A stretch of DNA of 64,000 nucleotides from DATARH01 sp963778385 (lineage in GTDB: Bacteria > Pseudomonadota > Alphaproteobacteria > ATCC43930 > CGMCC-115725). The translations under genes were made by a program, and so were the position numbers. The stretch covers positions 286,960 through 350,959 of the forward strand of contig CAVZUA010000009.1 in assembly GCA_963778385.1 (NCBI GenBank), given 5' to 3'. Below the pieces are notes generated by a model that was not told the DNA's origin, ran no database searches, and worked only from the letters and a program-made list of their open reading frames with translations. Positions 7,506 to 15,946 of the stretch are shown here, in pieces; positions within the stretch are counted from its first letter, which is position 1, and each line of letters begins with the position of its first letter.

Positions 7506-8330
7506 ATGACCGGTTCTCGCCGGCTTTCGCTCTGGGCGATGCTCGCGGCGAGCGCGGCGGCGCTGATCTGGGCGGTGCCGTTCGCGTGGATGGCAGTCGC
7601 CTCGCTGCGGCCGGGGGTGCCGCCGGACATCGCCTCGCTGACGCCGAGGGGCCCCTTCGGCCTCACGAATTTCGCCGAGGCATGGAAGAGCGGCAGCTTC
7701 CCGCTGTGGTACCTCAACACCTTCTTGATGTGCGGCGGCATCCTCCTAGTGCAGCTAATGACGATCAGCATGGCCGGTTACGCCTTTGCCCGGCTCGCGT
7801 TCCCCTGCCGTGACGTGGTCTTCGCGCTGTTCCTGCTGCAGCTGCTGCTGATCCCGCCGCTGCTGATCGTGCCGAACCTCGCGACCCTGGTCAGCCTGCA
7901 CCTCTACGACACGCTGCTGGGCGTCATGGCGCCGTATTTCGCCTCGGCGTTTGGCGTGTTCCTGATGCGCCAGACGTTTCGCGCGATCCCCAAGGATTTT
8001 GAGGAAGCGGCGATGCTCGACGGCGCCGGGGTCGCAGTGCTGATCCGCGATGTGTTGCTGCCGCTGGCGCGACCGGGGCTCGTCGCCTTTGCGATCGTCT
8101 CGGTCACGGCGCACTGGAACGAGTTTCTGTGGCCGCTGATGGCGGTGTCGTCGCCGAAAAACCAGGTGCTGACGGTCGGCCTCGCGAGCTTTGCGTCGGG
8201 CGCGGAGGCCGGATCGGCCTGGGGCGTCGTCGCCGCCGGCACGTTCTTTGTCGCCGCGCCGCTGCTCATTCTGTTCCTGATGTTCCAGCGGCGCTTCATC
8301 TCGTCCTTTATCTATTCCGGCATCAAGTAA
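7506..8330 (+). CDS. ABC transporter permease, carbohydrate type (UgpE/MalG-like)
   Basis: The 274-residue protein pairs with the permease at 6450. It has six membrane segments and the EAA motif DFEEAAMLDGAGVAVLIRDVLLPLARPGL, including the invariant glycine, near residue 170. It ends FISSFIYSGIK, typical of MalG/UgpE proteins, whose C-terminus is often (I/S)GIK or GAVKG. The binding-protein gene starts 11 bases after the stop. Confidence 0.85.
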   Translation: MTGSRRLSLWAMLAASAAALIWAVPFAWMAVASLRPGVPPDIASLTPRGPFGLTNFAEAWKSGSFPLWYLNTFLMCGGILLVQLMTISMAGYAFARLAFPCRDVVFALFLLQLLLIPPLLIVPNLATLVSLHLYDTLLGVMAPYFASAFGVFLMRQTFRAIPKDFEEAAMLDGAGVAVLIRDVLLPLARPGLVAFAIVSVTAHWNEFLWPLMAVSSPKNQVLTVGLASFASGAEAGSAWGVVAAGTFFVAAPLLILFLMFQRRFISSFIYSGIK

Positions 8331-8341
8331 CAGGGGGAGCC

Positions 8342-9682
8342 ATGACCGACATTACCCGGCGCACCGCGCTCAAAACGTCCCTGGGGGGCGCGCTCGCCGT
8401 CACTGCCGCGGCGGCGATGACCAAGACCACGTTCGCCGCCGACCCGGTCGAGATCGATCTGTTCTTTCCGGTGCCGGTGCAGGGCAAGCTCGCCGACAAG
8501 ATGAAAGAGCTGATCGAGCGCTTTAACAGCCAGCAGCAGGCGGTCAAGGCGACCGCCGTCTATACCGGCAGCTACGACGACACCAACCTCAAGACGCGCG
8601 CCGCGATCAAGGCCGGCAAGCCGCCGGCGGCGGTGATCATGTCGGCCAATTTCGTGCGCGAATACGTCATCAACGGCGATGTCGAGCCGTGGGACCCGAT
8701 CATCGAGAAGGGCGGGGCCAAGGCGGCCGACTTCTTCGACAATTTCTGGCCGGCGCTGAAGCCCAACGCGGTGATCGACGGCAAGGTCTACGGCATCCCG
8801 TACCAGAACTCGACGCCGCTGATGTACTACAGCATCGACGCGTTCAAGGATGCCGGGCTCGACCCCGACAAGCCGCCGGCGACCTGGGCCGAATGGCTCG
8901 ATGCCGCCAAGAAACTTACCAAGCCGGGCGGCGAGCGCTGGGGCATCAATTTCCCCGGCACCTACGATTATTGCGGCTGGATCACCAGCGCGCTGGTGAT
9001 GCAGAACGGCGGGCAATACTACAATCACGATTACGGCGGCGAGGTTTACTACAACGCGCCATCGGCGCAGGGCGCGCTGACCCTGCTCGACACGCTGGTC
9101 AACAAGGCGAAGGTCATGCCGCCCGGCGTCAGCGACGCCAATGCCTGCACCAGCGCCTTCTTTGCCGGCCGGCTCGGCATGATGCTGCTGTCGACGGGAT
9201 CGCTCAGCTTTATCCGCGAGAACATGAAGGCGCCCTACAAGGTGGCTTTCCTGCCGAAAGCGGTGCGCAACGCGGCGCCGATCGGCGGCGCCTCGCTGAT
9301 TTTGCCCAAGGGCAACACGCCGGAGCGCCAGACCGCCGCCTGGACGCTGATCTCCTGGCTGATCAGCCCCGAGACCGCCGGCGAATGGAGCCGCTTCACG
9401 GGGTATTTCGCGCCGCGCAAGGCCGCCTACGACCTGCCCGACATGCAGAAATTCCTCGCCGAGCACCCCGACGCGAAGATCGCGCTCGATCAGCTCAAGT
9501 TCGCGGTGCCGTGGTTCGACACGTTCAACACCGTCGCGGTGCGCAAGGCGATGGAGGACCAGGTGCAGGCGATCCTCTCGGGCAAGACCGCCCCGGCCGA
9601 CGCCGCCGCCGCGGCGCAGAAGGCCGCCGACGAACTGCTGCGCCCCTATGTCGAGCAGACCGCGCTAAAGGTGGTTGGCTAG
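8342..9682 (+). CDS. ABC transporter extracellular substrate-binding protein, family 1 (UgpB-like)
   Basis: The 446-residue periplasmic protein begins with a twin-arginine-like leader, TRRTALKTSLGGALAV, cleaved near TFAADP. The body has family 1 features such as DLFFPVPVQGKLADKM, GKVYGIPYQNSTPLMYY and a C-terminal EQVQAILSGK-like segment. UgpB-type proteins bind glycerol-3-phosphate or di- and oligosaccharides. The ATG at 8342 follows CAGGGGGAGC. It is the third gene of the set beginning at 6450. Confidence 0.88.
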   Translation: MTDITRRTALKTSLGGALAVTAAAAMTKTTFAADPVEIDLFFPVPVQGKLADKMKELIERFNSQQQAVKATAVYTGSYDDTNLKTRAAIKAGKPPAAVIMSANFVREYVINGDVEPWDPIIEKGGAKAADFFDNFWPALKPNAVIDGKVYGIPYQNSTPLMYYSIDAFKDAGLDPDKPPATWAEWLDAAKKLTKPGGERWGINFPGTYDYCGWITSALVMQNGGQYYNHDYGGEVYYNAPSAQGALTLLDTLVNKAKVMPPGVSDANACTSAFFAGRLGMMLLSTGSLSFIRENMKAPYKVAFLPKAVRNAAPIGGASLILPKGNTPERQTAAWTLISWLISPETAGEWSRFTGYFAPRKAAYDLPDMQKFLAEHPDAKIALDQLKFAVPWFDTFNTVAVRKAMEDQVQAILSGKTAPADAAAAAQKAADELLRPYVEQTALKVVG

Positions 9683-9725
9683 CCGCCGATCGCCTCAGAT
9701 TCAAACACCAAATACAAAACCGCCT

Positions 9726-9796
9726 CCCCCGGGCTTGACCCGGGGGTCCACGAATAGCTTCAACTTATTCGTGGATGGCCGGGTCAAGCCCGGCCA
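9726..9796. repeat. Palindromic repeat, cccgggcttgacccggg type
   Basis: An outer inverted repeat (cgggcttgacccgggggtccacgaa against ttcgtggatggccgggtcaagcccgg) with a short loop. The same core occurs at 16877-16977 and inside the IS110 transposase. Confidence 0.75.
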
Positions 9797-9816
9797 AGGT
9801 GATTGGGGAGGCGAGC

Positions 9817-10263
9817 GTGACTGACATCACCGAAGCCGATATCGCCTGGATGCGCGAGGCACTCGTGCTTGCCGCCGAGGCCGACCCGCCGTTTGGCGCG
9901 GTGGTCGTCAAGGACGGGGCGGTTCTGGCGCGCGGGGGCAATTCGGGGAAGCGCCGCGGCGATCCCACCGCGCATGGCGAGATGGTGGCGATCCATGCGT
10001 GCGTCGGGACGCACGGTGCGGACGCGCTGCAGGGCGCGACGCTCTACACCTCGGGTGAACCCTGTCCGATGTGCATGGGCGCGATCCTGTGGTGCCGGAT
10101 CGGGCGCGTCGTGTACGCTGCGTCGATCGAGGAACTGAGCACCAAGCTCGGCCAGATCATGGTGCCCAGCGCCGAGATCGCCGCGCGGACGCCGTTCCAC
10201 ACGATCGAGATCACCGGCGGCGTGCTAGCCGCGGAGGCGCTGAAGCTGTTCGACCGCAAATAG
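9817..10263 (+). CDS. Nucleoside/guanine-type deaminase (cytidine deaminase fold)
   Basis: The 148-residue zinc deaminase shows the catalytic AHGEMVAI motif (zinc His and proton-shuttle Glu) and the zinc pair EPCPMCMGA. The GTG at 9817 is preferred because GGGGAGG lies nine bases upstream; longer readings run into the palindromic repeat. The layout (HxE, then PCxxC, then a C-terminal LSTKLGQIMVPSAEI) resembles guanine deaminase GuaD and related nucleoside deaminases rather than TadA. It acts in cytosolic purine or pyrimidine salvage. It lies alone between two transporter sets. Confidence 0.8.
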   Translation: MTDITEADIAWMREALVLAAEADPPFGAVVVKDGAVLARGGNSGKRRGDPTAHGEMVAIHACVGTHGADALQGATLYTSGEPCPMCMGAILWCRIGRVVYAASIEELSTKLGQIMVPSAEIAARTPFHTIEITGGVLAAEALKLFDRK

Positions 10264-10310
10264 GGTGACCGGCTGGCTCGGCCCCGCTGGACCCCATCGA
10301 AAAAGGGACG

Positions 10311-10504
10311 CTTTAACGCAGAGGACGCAAAGGAAACGCGGAGGACGCGAAGCGGTCTCAGCTACGCACAGCGCCGCTACGGAGACGCGGAGCGCACGGA
10401 AATTTTCTTGGGCTCCGTGTCCTCCTTGTCCGTGCGAATTGAAGGCGCTGCGCGCCAGATGACCTCGCGTCCTTTGCGAACGCTCCGCGTCCTCTGCGTT
10501 AAAG
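10311..10504. repeat. Long inverted repeat with ctttaacgcagaggacgc arms
   Basis: Arms of about 40 bases (ctttaacgcagaggacgcaa and its complement at 10465-10504) frame about 115 bases of unrelated sequence. It occupies nearly all of the gap between the deaminase and the next binding-protein gene. This arm type is a common dispersed element in bacterial genomes. Confidence 0.75.
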
Positions 10505-10652
10505 AGTTCCTTCCTCCCCCGCAATGACAGGGGCACAACCCTCTGCTACCGTTTGCGCCGGCGGCGCGACTTGGCATGAACCCTGCGCGTGGAGCGCGCG
10601 GCCGCGTCGCGGCGGCAAGGACCGCGCCGCAACCGAACGGGGGAGGCTTCCA

Positions 10653-11504
10653 GTGCTGTCACGTCGATCCTTAGCCTTTGGCGCCGCCGGCGCGTCGGTC
10701 CTGCTCGCCAGCGAGGCGCGAGCGCAGCAGAACGCGACTGGGACGCCGGCGCAGACCTCGACCATGGACCGCATCAAGCAGACCAAGACGCTGCGGATCG
10801 CCGCGCTGCCGGGCGAAGCGCCCTATTTCAACAAGGACATCGCGACCAGCGAGTGGTCCGGCATGTGCATCGAGATGACCAAGGACCTCGCCAAGATTTT
10901 CGACGCGAAGATCGAATACGTCGAATCCACCTACGGCAATTCGGTGCTCGACCTGCAGGCCAACAAGGTCGACCTCGCCTATTCGCTGAACCCGACGCCA
11001 TTGCGCGCACTGGTCATCGACTTCACTCATCCATTCTACCTGCACGGCTTCGGCATTGTTGGGAAGAAGGGGTTTACGGCGACCGACTGGTCCGACCTCG
11101 ACAAGCCGGACGTCAAGGTCGCCTGCGACATCGGCTCGGCGCACGAGATCGCCGCCCGGCGGTTTGCCTCGCATGCCACCATCGTCGCGCTGCCCAAGCG
11201 CGACGATTGCATCCTCGCGGTGCAGTCGGGGCGCGCCGATTGCGTGGTCCTTGCCGTCAATCTCGGCCTCACCGCGGTCAAGAAGAATCCTGAACTCGGC
11301 AAGTTCATGATGCTGCACCACCCGACCGTAAAGCTGCCGACCTGCATGGGCGTGCAGATGGAGGTCGACAAGCGCTGGCGCGATTTCCTCAACGCCTGGG
11401 TCGATTACAACCGCGGCATCGAGCAGATCCGCCAATGGCTTTATGACGGGCTGGCGATCAACGGCGTCAAGCCTGAGGACATCCCCGCCGATGTGGAATT
11501 GTAG
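10653..11504 (+). CDS. ABC transporter substrate-binding protein, family 3 (amino-acid type)
   Basis: About 283 residues with a Tat-like leader SRRSLAFGAAGASVLL ending near SEARAQ. The mature part has family 3 landmarks: TKTLRIAALPGEAPYF, WSGMCIEMTKDLAKIF, VDLAYSLNPTPLRALVIDFT and DCVVLAVNLGL. The GTG at 10653 is chosen because GGGGGAGG lies just upstream and the signal peptide follows. It is paired with the permease gene at 11856. It should deliver polar amino acids or related small organic ions. Confidence 0.82.
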   Translation: MLSRRSLAFGAAGASVLLASEARAQQNATGTPAQTSTMDRIKQTKTLRIAALPGEAPYFNKDIATSEWSGMCIEMTKDLAKIFDAKIEYVESTYGNSVLDLQANKVDLAYSLNPTPLRALVIDFTHPFYLHGFGIVGKKGFTATDWSDLDKPDVKVACDIGSAHEIAARRFASHATIVALPKRDDCILAVQSGRADCVVLAVNLGLTAVKKNPELGKFMMLHHPTVKLPTCMGVQMEVDKRWRDFLNAWVDYNRGIEQIRQWLYDGLAINGVKPEDIPADVEL

Positions 11505-11855
11505 GACTATTGCGTGCTTCGAGGCGGCCGCTTTGCGGCCTCCTCGGCATGACGGAGGCCGGGGGGCCTCGGAGGCGGAGAACCCGACGGGAAGCGCGTT
11601 TGAACCGCCACCAGCCGCCGTTTGCCGTGTCATTCCGGGGCGTCGCGCAGCGATGAACCCGGAACCCATGAACACGGACCGCGAAAAGCACATTCCGACG
11701 CCGACGCACCTATCGGACAAGACTGTGTTCATGGGTTCCGGATTCGGCCCTGTGGGCCGTCCCGGAATGACAATGCTGATTTTGAGACAGCCTCAGAGGA
11801 GGCTGCGGCGCATCCGTCTCGAAGGACGCACCGCCCATCGGCGCAGGTCCCGCGC
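11505..11855. other. Gene-free stretch between binding protein and permease
   Basis: These 351 bases hold no gene that I can support. They contain a cttcgag-type hairpin at about 11515-11560, the dispersed palindromic repeat at 11629-11771 and a short cctcagaggaggctg hairpin near 11793. Confidence 0.6.
11629..11771. repeat. Dispersed palindromic repeat, intact copy
   Basis: Arms gtcattccgggg...ggaacccatgaacac and gtgttcatgggttcc...cccggaatgac surround a variable centre. This is the same element that is split by the IS110-family element between 4929 and 6289, and so gives its pre-insertion structure. Confidence 0.8.
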
Positions 11856-12626
11856 ATGAACCACGTCACCTACAATTGGGACTTCTCGTTCCTGTGGCAT
11901 TACCGCTGGCTGATCGTTTGGGGGCTCTGGGTCACCATCGCCTACACGATCGCGACGATCGCGGTCGGCATGGTGATCGGGCTTGCGGTCGGCCTGTTGC
12001 GGCTGTCGTCGAACAGGCTCATCACCCTCCCTCTCACCGCCTATGTCGAGGTGTTTCGCTGCACCCCGCTGCTGGTGCAGATCATCTGGTTCTACTACGC
12101 ATTTCCGGTGGTGATCGGGATCAACATTCCGGGGGTCATCGCGGCGGGGCTGGTGCTGTCGCTTTATACCGGCGCGTTCTACGCCGAGATCGTGCGCGGC
12201 GGGGTCAATTCAATCGAGCGCGGGCAGTGGGACGCGGCGCGGTCAATTGGGCTGCATTACGTGCAGATGATGCGGCTGGTGATCCTGCCGCAGGCCTTCC
12301 GCCGGATGATTCCCCCGTTCATGAACCAGTCGATCATCCAGCTCAAGAATACCTCGCTGGTCTCGACCATCGCCGTCGCCGACCTGCTCTATGAGGGGCA
12401 GATGATCACCGCCGCGACCTACCGGCCGCTCGAGGTCTACACGATGATCGCGGTGCTGTACTTCATCGTGCTGTTCCCGCTGACCCTGGGGGCGCAGGAG
12501 ATCGAGCGCCGGCTGGCGAAGAAAGACCTGACGCCGCCGGCGCGGCGGCGCTACCGCGTCGCGCTCGGCTGGCTCAATCCGCGTAGTAGTGCTGCTCGTA
12601 CAGCAGGCATCCGCCGGTCGACTTGA
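11856..12626 (+). CDS. ABC transporter permease, polar amino-acid type (HisM/GlnP-like)
   Basis: The 256-residue membrane protein has the family signature YVEVFRCTPLLVQIIWFYY and the EAA coupling loop RGQWDAARSIGLHYVQMMRLVILPQAFRR. The second half includes QSIIQLKNTSLVSTIAVADLL, as in GlnP/HisM proteins. It follows the family 3 binding protein and again no ATPase gene is near. Its last 53 bases overlap the end of the convergent cupin gene. Confidence 0.88.
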   Translation: MNHVTYNWDFSFLWHYRWLIVWGLWVTIAYTIATIAVGMVIGLAVGLLRLSSNRLITLPLTAYVEVFRCTPLLVQIIWFYYAFPVVIGINIPGVIAAGLVLSLYTGAFYAEIVRGGVNSIERGQWDAARSIGLHYVQMMRLVILPQAFRRMIPPFMNQSIIQLKNTSLVSTIAVADLLYEGQMITAATYRPLEVYTMIAVLYFIVLFPLTLGAQEIERRLAKKDLTPPARRRYRVALGWLNPRSSAARTAGIRRST

Positions 12627-12951
12627 ACGGCCCGTGCGCCGCGCCCGGCGGCCGGCAGGCATAGGTGCCTTTCTGAAAATTCTCGCCGCCCTGGCCCTGC
12701 GCGTCGTTGCCGACAGTCAGGTCGCCCTCGACCAGGAAGACTTCCTCCCAATAGTCGTGGACAAACGGGTCGGTGGTGTAGACGCCCGGCTGGAAGCGCA
12801 AGAGCCGGGTGCGGCTGCCAGCCTTGTTGGTCTCGTCGAGCGTGCCGGCCAGGATTTTCTGCTCGATCCCCGGCGGATAGCCGGGCGGCACCTCCCAGCC
12901 GGCATCCATGTCGAGGCGGAAAAACTCGAGATGCGGCTTCATCGGGTTCAT
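12574..12951 (-). CDS. Small cupin-domain protein
   Basis: The 125-residue single-domain cupin has metal-site residues in HDYWEEVFLVEGDL (first cupin motif) and in PPGAAHGPFKS (second motif). Such proteins are often metal-dependent dioxygenases or sugar-binding proteins of the ChrR-like/dihydroxyacetophenone dioxygenase type. It is read toward the amino-acid permease gene and overlaps its tail. Its start faces the luciferase-family monooxygenase gene at 13038, so the two may share a divergent promoter region. Substrate unknown. Confidence 0.75.
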   Translation of the reverse strand: MNPMKPHLEFFRLDMDAGWEVPPGYPPGIEQKILAGTLDETNKAGSRTRLLRFQPGVYTTDPFVHDYWEEVFLVEGDLTVGNDAQGQGGENFQKGTYACRPPGAAHGPFKSTGGCLLYEQHYYAD

Positions 12952-13037
12952 CGCAGGCTCCTCGACGAACAGGCAGGGTCGGTTCGGTCGAGTCTCTGAT
13001 ACAACAGCGAGGGCTCGGCCAGAGAGGAAAATCCGGA

Positions 13038-14231
13038 ATGGATGCGTGGTTTCATTGCGAGAACCCCTATCCGTTTGTGCCCGACGCGGTGCTCGAAGCC
13101 AGCAATTCGGTGCGCGCCAGCCTGCCCAACCGCTATTGCGACCCCAAGATCGCCGCGCGCCTGTTTGAGGAAACGCTCGACGAATACATGCTGTGCGACG
13201 AGCTCGGTCTCAATATCACCTCCAGCGAGCACCATGCCGGGATCAACGCGCTCTATGGCGCGAGCCCGCTGGTGCTGGGGATCGTCGCGCGTCAGACCAA
13301 GAACATCCGGCTGCTCAGCATGGGGACGCTGATCACGGTGCGCAACGACCCGGTCCGCGCCGCCGAGGAATACGCCACCGCCGACGTCATCTCGAAGGGG
13401 CGGCTGGAAATCGGCTTTGTCAAATCCGGCGGCACCGAGATGGCCTCGGGCAACGCCAACCCGATCGGCATCCGAGAGCGGTTCTGGGAGGCGATCGACC
13501 TGATCGGCAAGACGCTGACCCATCACGACGGGCCGTTTTCGTGGGAGGGCAAGCACTTCACCCATCGCCACATCAACATCTGGCCGCGGCCCTACCAACA
13601 GCCGCTCCCGCCGATGTGGGCGGCGACCTCCGACCCGGTCGACACCGCCGAACTGGGGCGGCGCGGCATGGTCAACATCATGGTGATGCGCGGCGTCGAC
13701 GTTACCAAGCGGGCCTGGGCGGCCTATCGCCAGGCGCGCGACGAAGCCGGGCTGCCCAAGGCGACGACCGACCGCTTCGGCTATTCCGCCTTTGTCTATG
13801 TCGGCGACACCGACGAGGAGGGCGTGCGCGTCGGCAGCAAGCTGTTGTGGTTTGTCAACACCAGCATGAAATCGGCGCCGCAATACCAGAAGTTCCTGCC
13901 CGGCACGACACCGCCCGAGCTGGCGCCGCAGCTCTACCGCGACCCGAACGCGGGCGGCAGCCTCGGCCGGCCCGGCCGCGACTCACCGCTCAACCGCGCC
14001 GGGGTGACGGCGGACATGGCGATGGCCGGCGGCCGCATGTATGCCGGCAACCCCGACACGGTCTACCGGCAGATCATGGAGTTCTATGAGAAGGTCGGCG
14101 GGTTCGGCCAGCTGATCATGGTCGGCAAGACCGGCTTCATCACCCACGAGGAAGCGGTGAAAAACATCACCCTCTTCTCGAAGGAGGTGCTGCCGCGCCT
14201 GCGCGAGATCAAGCCGGTGACCGTGGAGTGA
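13038..14231 (+). CDS. Luciferase-like FMN-dependent monooxygenase
   Basis: The 397-residue protein has the bacterial luciferase (LLM) barrel features: GLNITSSEHHAGINALYG near residue 60, IRLLSMGTLITVRNDPVRAAEE, and DVISKGRLEIGFVKSGG near residue 120. These enzymes use reduced FMN and oxygen on a hydrophobic or heteroatom substrate. GAGAGGAAAATCCGG precedes the ATG. It is a relative of the enzyme at 36762 (shared EEYATAD/EELSMID and SKGRL blocks). Substrate unknown. Confidence 0.85.
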   Translation: MDAWFHCENPYPFVPDAVLEASNSVRASLPNRYCDPKIAARLFEETLDEYMLCDELGLNITSSEHHAGINALYGASPLVLGIVARQTKNIRLLSMGTLITVRNDPVRAAEEYATADVISKGRLEIGFVKSGGTEMASGNANPIGIRERFWEAIDLIGKTLTHHDGPFSWEGKHFTHRHINIWPRPYQQPLPPMWAATSDPVDTAELGRRGMVNIMVMRGVDVTKRAWAAYRQARDEAGLPKATTDRFGYSAFVYVGDTDEEGVRVGSKLLWFVNTSMKSAPQYQKFLPGTTPPELAPQLYRDPNAGGSLGRPGRDSPLNRAGVTADMAMAGGRMYAGNPDTVYRQIMEFYEKVGGFGQLIMVGKTGFITHEEAVKNITLFSKEVLPRLREIKPVTVE

Positions 14232-14264
14232 CCGGCAGCCGCCGGAAAGCGGCCCTCGGCGCGG

Positions 14265-14492
14265 CTACTTCTGCTGGGCGGGAGCCGGGCTGGCGACGGG
14301 AGCCGCGTCATCGACCAGACGGGTCACCTGCGGCAGCCGGTCGACGACCTTCTGCGTGACCATAAAGGTCAGGTCGAGCGTCGCGAGGCCGACCGCGAAG
14401 ATCAGCAGCACGACATTGAGGTCCGCGGCGATTTTGTCGATCCGCTCCATGAGCTGGCCGGGCCGCCGCATCTTCTTGAACGTTGCACGCAT
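14265..14492 (-). CDS. Small single-span membrane protein, hypothetical
   Basis: The 75-residue peptide has a basic N-terminus (RATFKKMRR), one hydrophobic helix around LNVVLLIFAVGLATLDLTFMV and a proline/alanine-rich tail. I do not recognise a family. It is convergent with the monooxygenase gene. The ORF is short, but its clean membrane helix in an otherwise gene-poor stretch supports it. Confidence 0.5.
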   Translation of the reverse strand: MRATFKKMRRPGQLMERIDKIAADLNVVLLIFAVGLATLDLTFMVTQKVVDRLPQVTRLVDDAAPVASPAPAQQK

Positions 14493-14752
14493 TTTTCACT
14501 CGACCCGGTCCGCCACCGGCGAGACCATGATCGCCCCAGGCAAAAGTTGACACCATCGATGACGCGCGGCGCGCTTCGCCACTCATCGTCGCACGATATC
14601 TAGCGATCGATGCTGCAGTGCACAAACGCTAGTCCGACAGGTCAGCCATGCGAACCTTTAACCGCGGCTGTCGCGCGCCTTTCACAATCGATCGGCGCGC
14701 CCCGGAGATCGGCACATCACCCTGTCGGAACAGGATTATTACGGTTAACCCG

Positions 14753-14917
14753 TTAATGATTCGCTTCGGCGAGCCGCGTTGCCGCGTCCTTTGCGAGGCT
14801 CAGATCCGCGGGAACGACGACCCAGCCGATTCTCGCCTTGACCGGTCCGTCGGCGAACGCAGGGATGGCGCCGATCAAAGTCGTCGCTACAGCGGCCATC
14901 AGTCTTCCAAAGTGCAT
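14753..14917 (-). pseudogene. 5-prime remnant of a secreted protein, probably an ABC binding protein
   Basis: The ATG at 14917 follows a strong GGGAGG site and opens a good signal peptide (LMAAVATTLIGAIPAFA) and the mature start KARIGWVVVPADLSLAKDA. The frame then stops after 54 residues. IGWVVVPADL is typical of NitT/TauT-like ABC substrate-binding proteins, which are about 320 residues long, and nothing matching the rest follows. It may be a truncated gene or, less likely, a short secreted peptide. Confidence 0.45.
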
Positions 14918-15208
14918 CACGCCTCCCAAGGTTCTGCGTTGACCGCGCCGCCGATGGAAAAATCGCCTAAGGCCACAAACGAAATCGCTTATAGCGCGTG
15001 AAAGTCGCTTCCCACTGGTCAGAGAAGTAGAGTGGAGAGAAAATAATGTGTGAATAACAGACGAGCAACATTGCACGATATTGCCGTTTGGATTTATTCA
15101 TTGCGAATGGGGGCGTTGTCGAGGCGTTAGCGTTGCGTCGCCGCAGCCGCGGTTATAGATAGGGTTGGGGCGCAGCACGGTTCGATCGAGCGCGGGGTGA
15201 CGGTAAGG

Positions 15209-15901
15209 ATGACAGGATTGAAGTGGGAGCGCTGGCCGTTGCGGCTGGCGGGTCGATGGATTCGGCAGGCGATGCTGGCGGCGGTGCTGCTGGTCGGCGG
15301 CTTGGCCGGGGTGGCGCAGGCGATGGCGGAGTCGCCGCGGCAACTGGTCTACGACGTCAAGCACTCGGTGTTTGGCGATATCGGGACCTACACCAACACG
15401 ATCGAAGCGCAGGGCGCGGTGATCACCATCAAGACCGCGGCGCATTTCCTGGTAAAGGCGCTGGGGGTCGGTCTGCATCGCGAGGACGCCGAGCGCGTCG
15501 AGCAATGGCAGGGCGACCGGCTGGTGTTTTTCCACGGCGTCACGATCAAGAACGGCGAGACGACGGAGATCAGCGGCAAAGCCGCCGGCAACAACTTCGT
15601 GATTAACTCGCCGGCTGGGACGGTCAACGCGCCCGCCAACGTCAGGCCGGCCAATCCCTGGTCGAAGCGCAGCATCGATTCGAATGAAATGATGCGGGTC
15701 GACAACGGCAAGGTCGAGAAAGTCACGATCAGCGGCGGCGGCCAGACCAATATCAATGTCGCCGGCGGCAGCACCCCGGCGAAAGAGTACGACATCACCG
15801 GATCGACCAAATACAAGGTCTTTATCGACAGTCATGACGTGCCCGTGATGTTCGTGGTTGACGACGACAGCGGGCAGGTTACCTTCACGTTGAAAAAGTA
15901 G
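15209..15901 (+). CDS. Secreted protein resembling DUF6134
   Basis: The 230-residue protein has an N-terminal signal or anchor helix (MLAAVLLVGGLAGVAQAMA, about residues 22-40) and a mature domain starting RQLVYDVKHSVFGDIGTYTNTI. The end VMFVVDDDSGQVTFTLKK is typical of a small beta-rich periplasmic fold. I assign DUF6134 by recall of the YDVxHxxxGDIG pattern. The ATG at 15209 has GGGGTGA upstream; a GTG twelve bases earlier is possible. The function is not known. Confidence 0.65.
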   Translation: MTGLKWERWPLRLAGRWIRQAMLAAVLLVGGLAGVAQAMAESPRQLVYDVKHSVFGDIGTYTNTIEAQGAVITIKTAAHFLVKALGVGLHREDAERVEQWQGDRLVFFHGVTIKNGETTEISGKAAGNNFVINSPAGTVNAPANVRPANPWSKRSIDSNEMMRVDNGKVEKVTISGGGQTNINVAGGSTPAKEYDITGSTKYKVFIDSHDVPVMFVVDDDSGQVTFTLKK

Positions 15902-15946
15902 GCGGGTAAGCGTTTTGTTTTCTCGGCTGACGAAAGCCGCTTACGG

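Noticed and set aside
8312..9466. 384-codon ORF antisense to the UgpB-like gene
   Set aside because: It mirrors the sense gene in a GC-rich frame, has His/Arg/Ala-heavy composition and no domain; the sense strand has a ribosome site, a signal peptide and family motifs.
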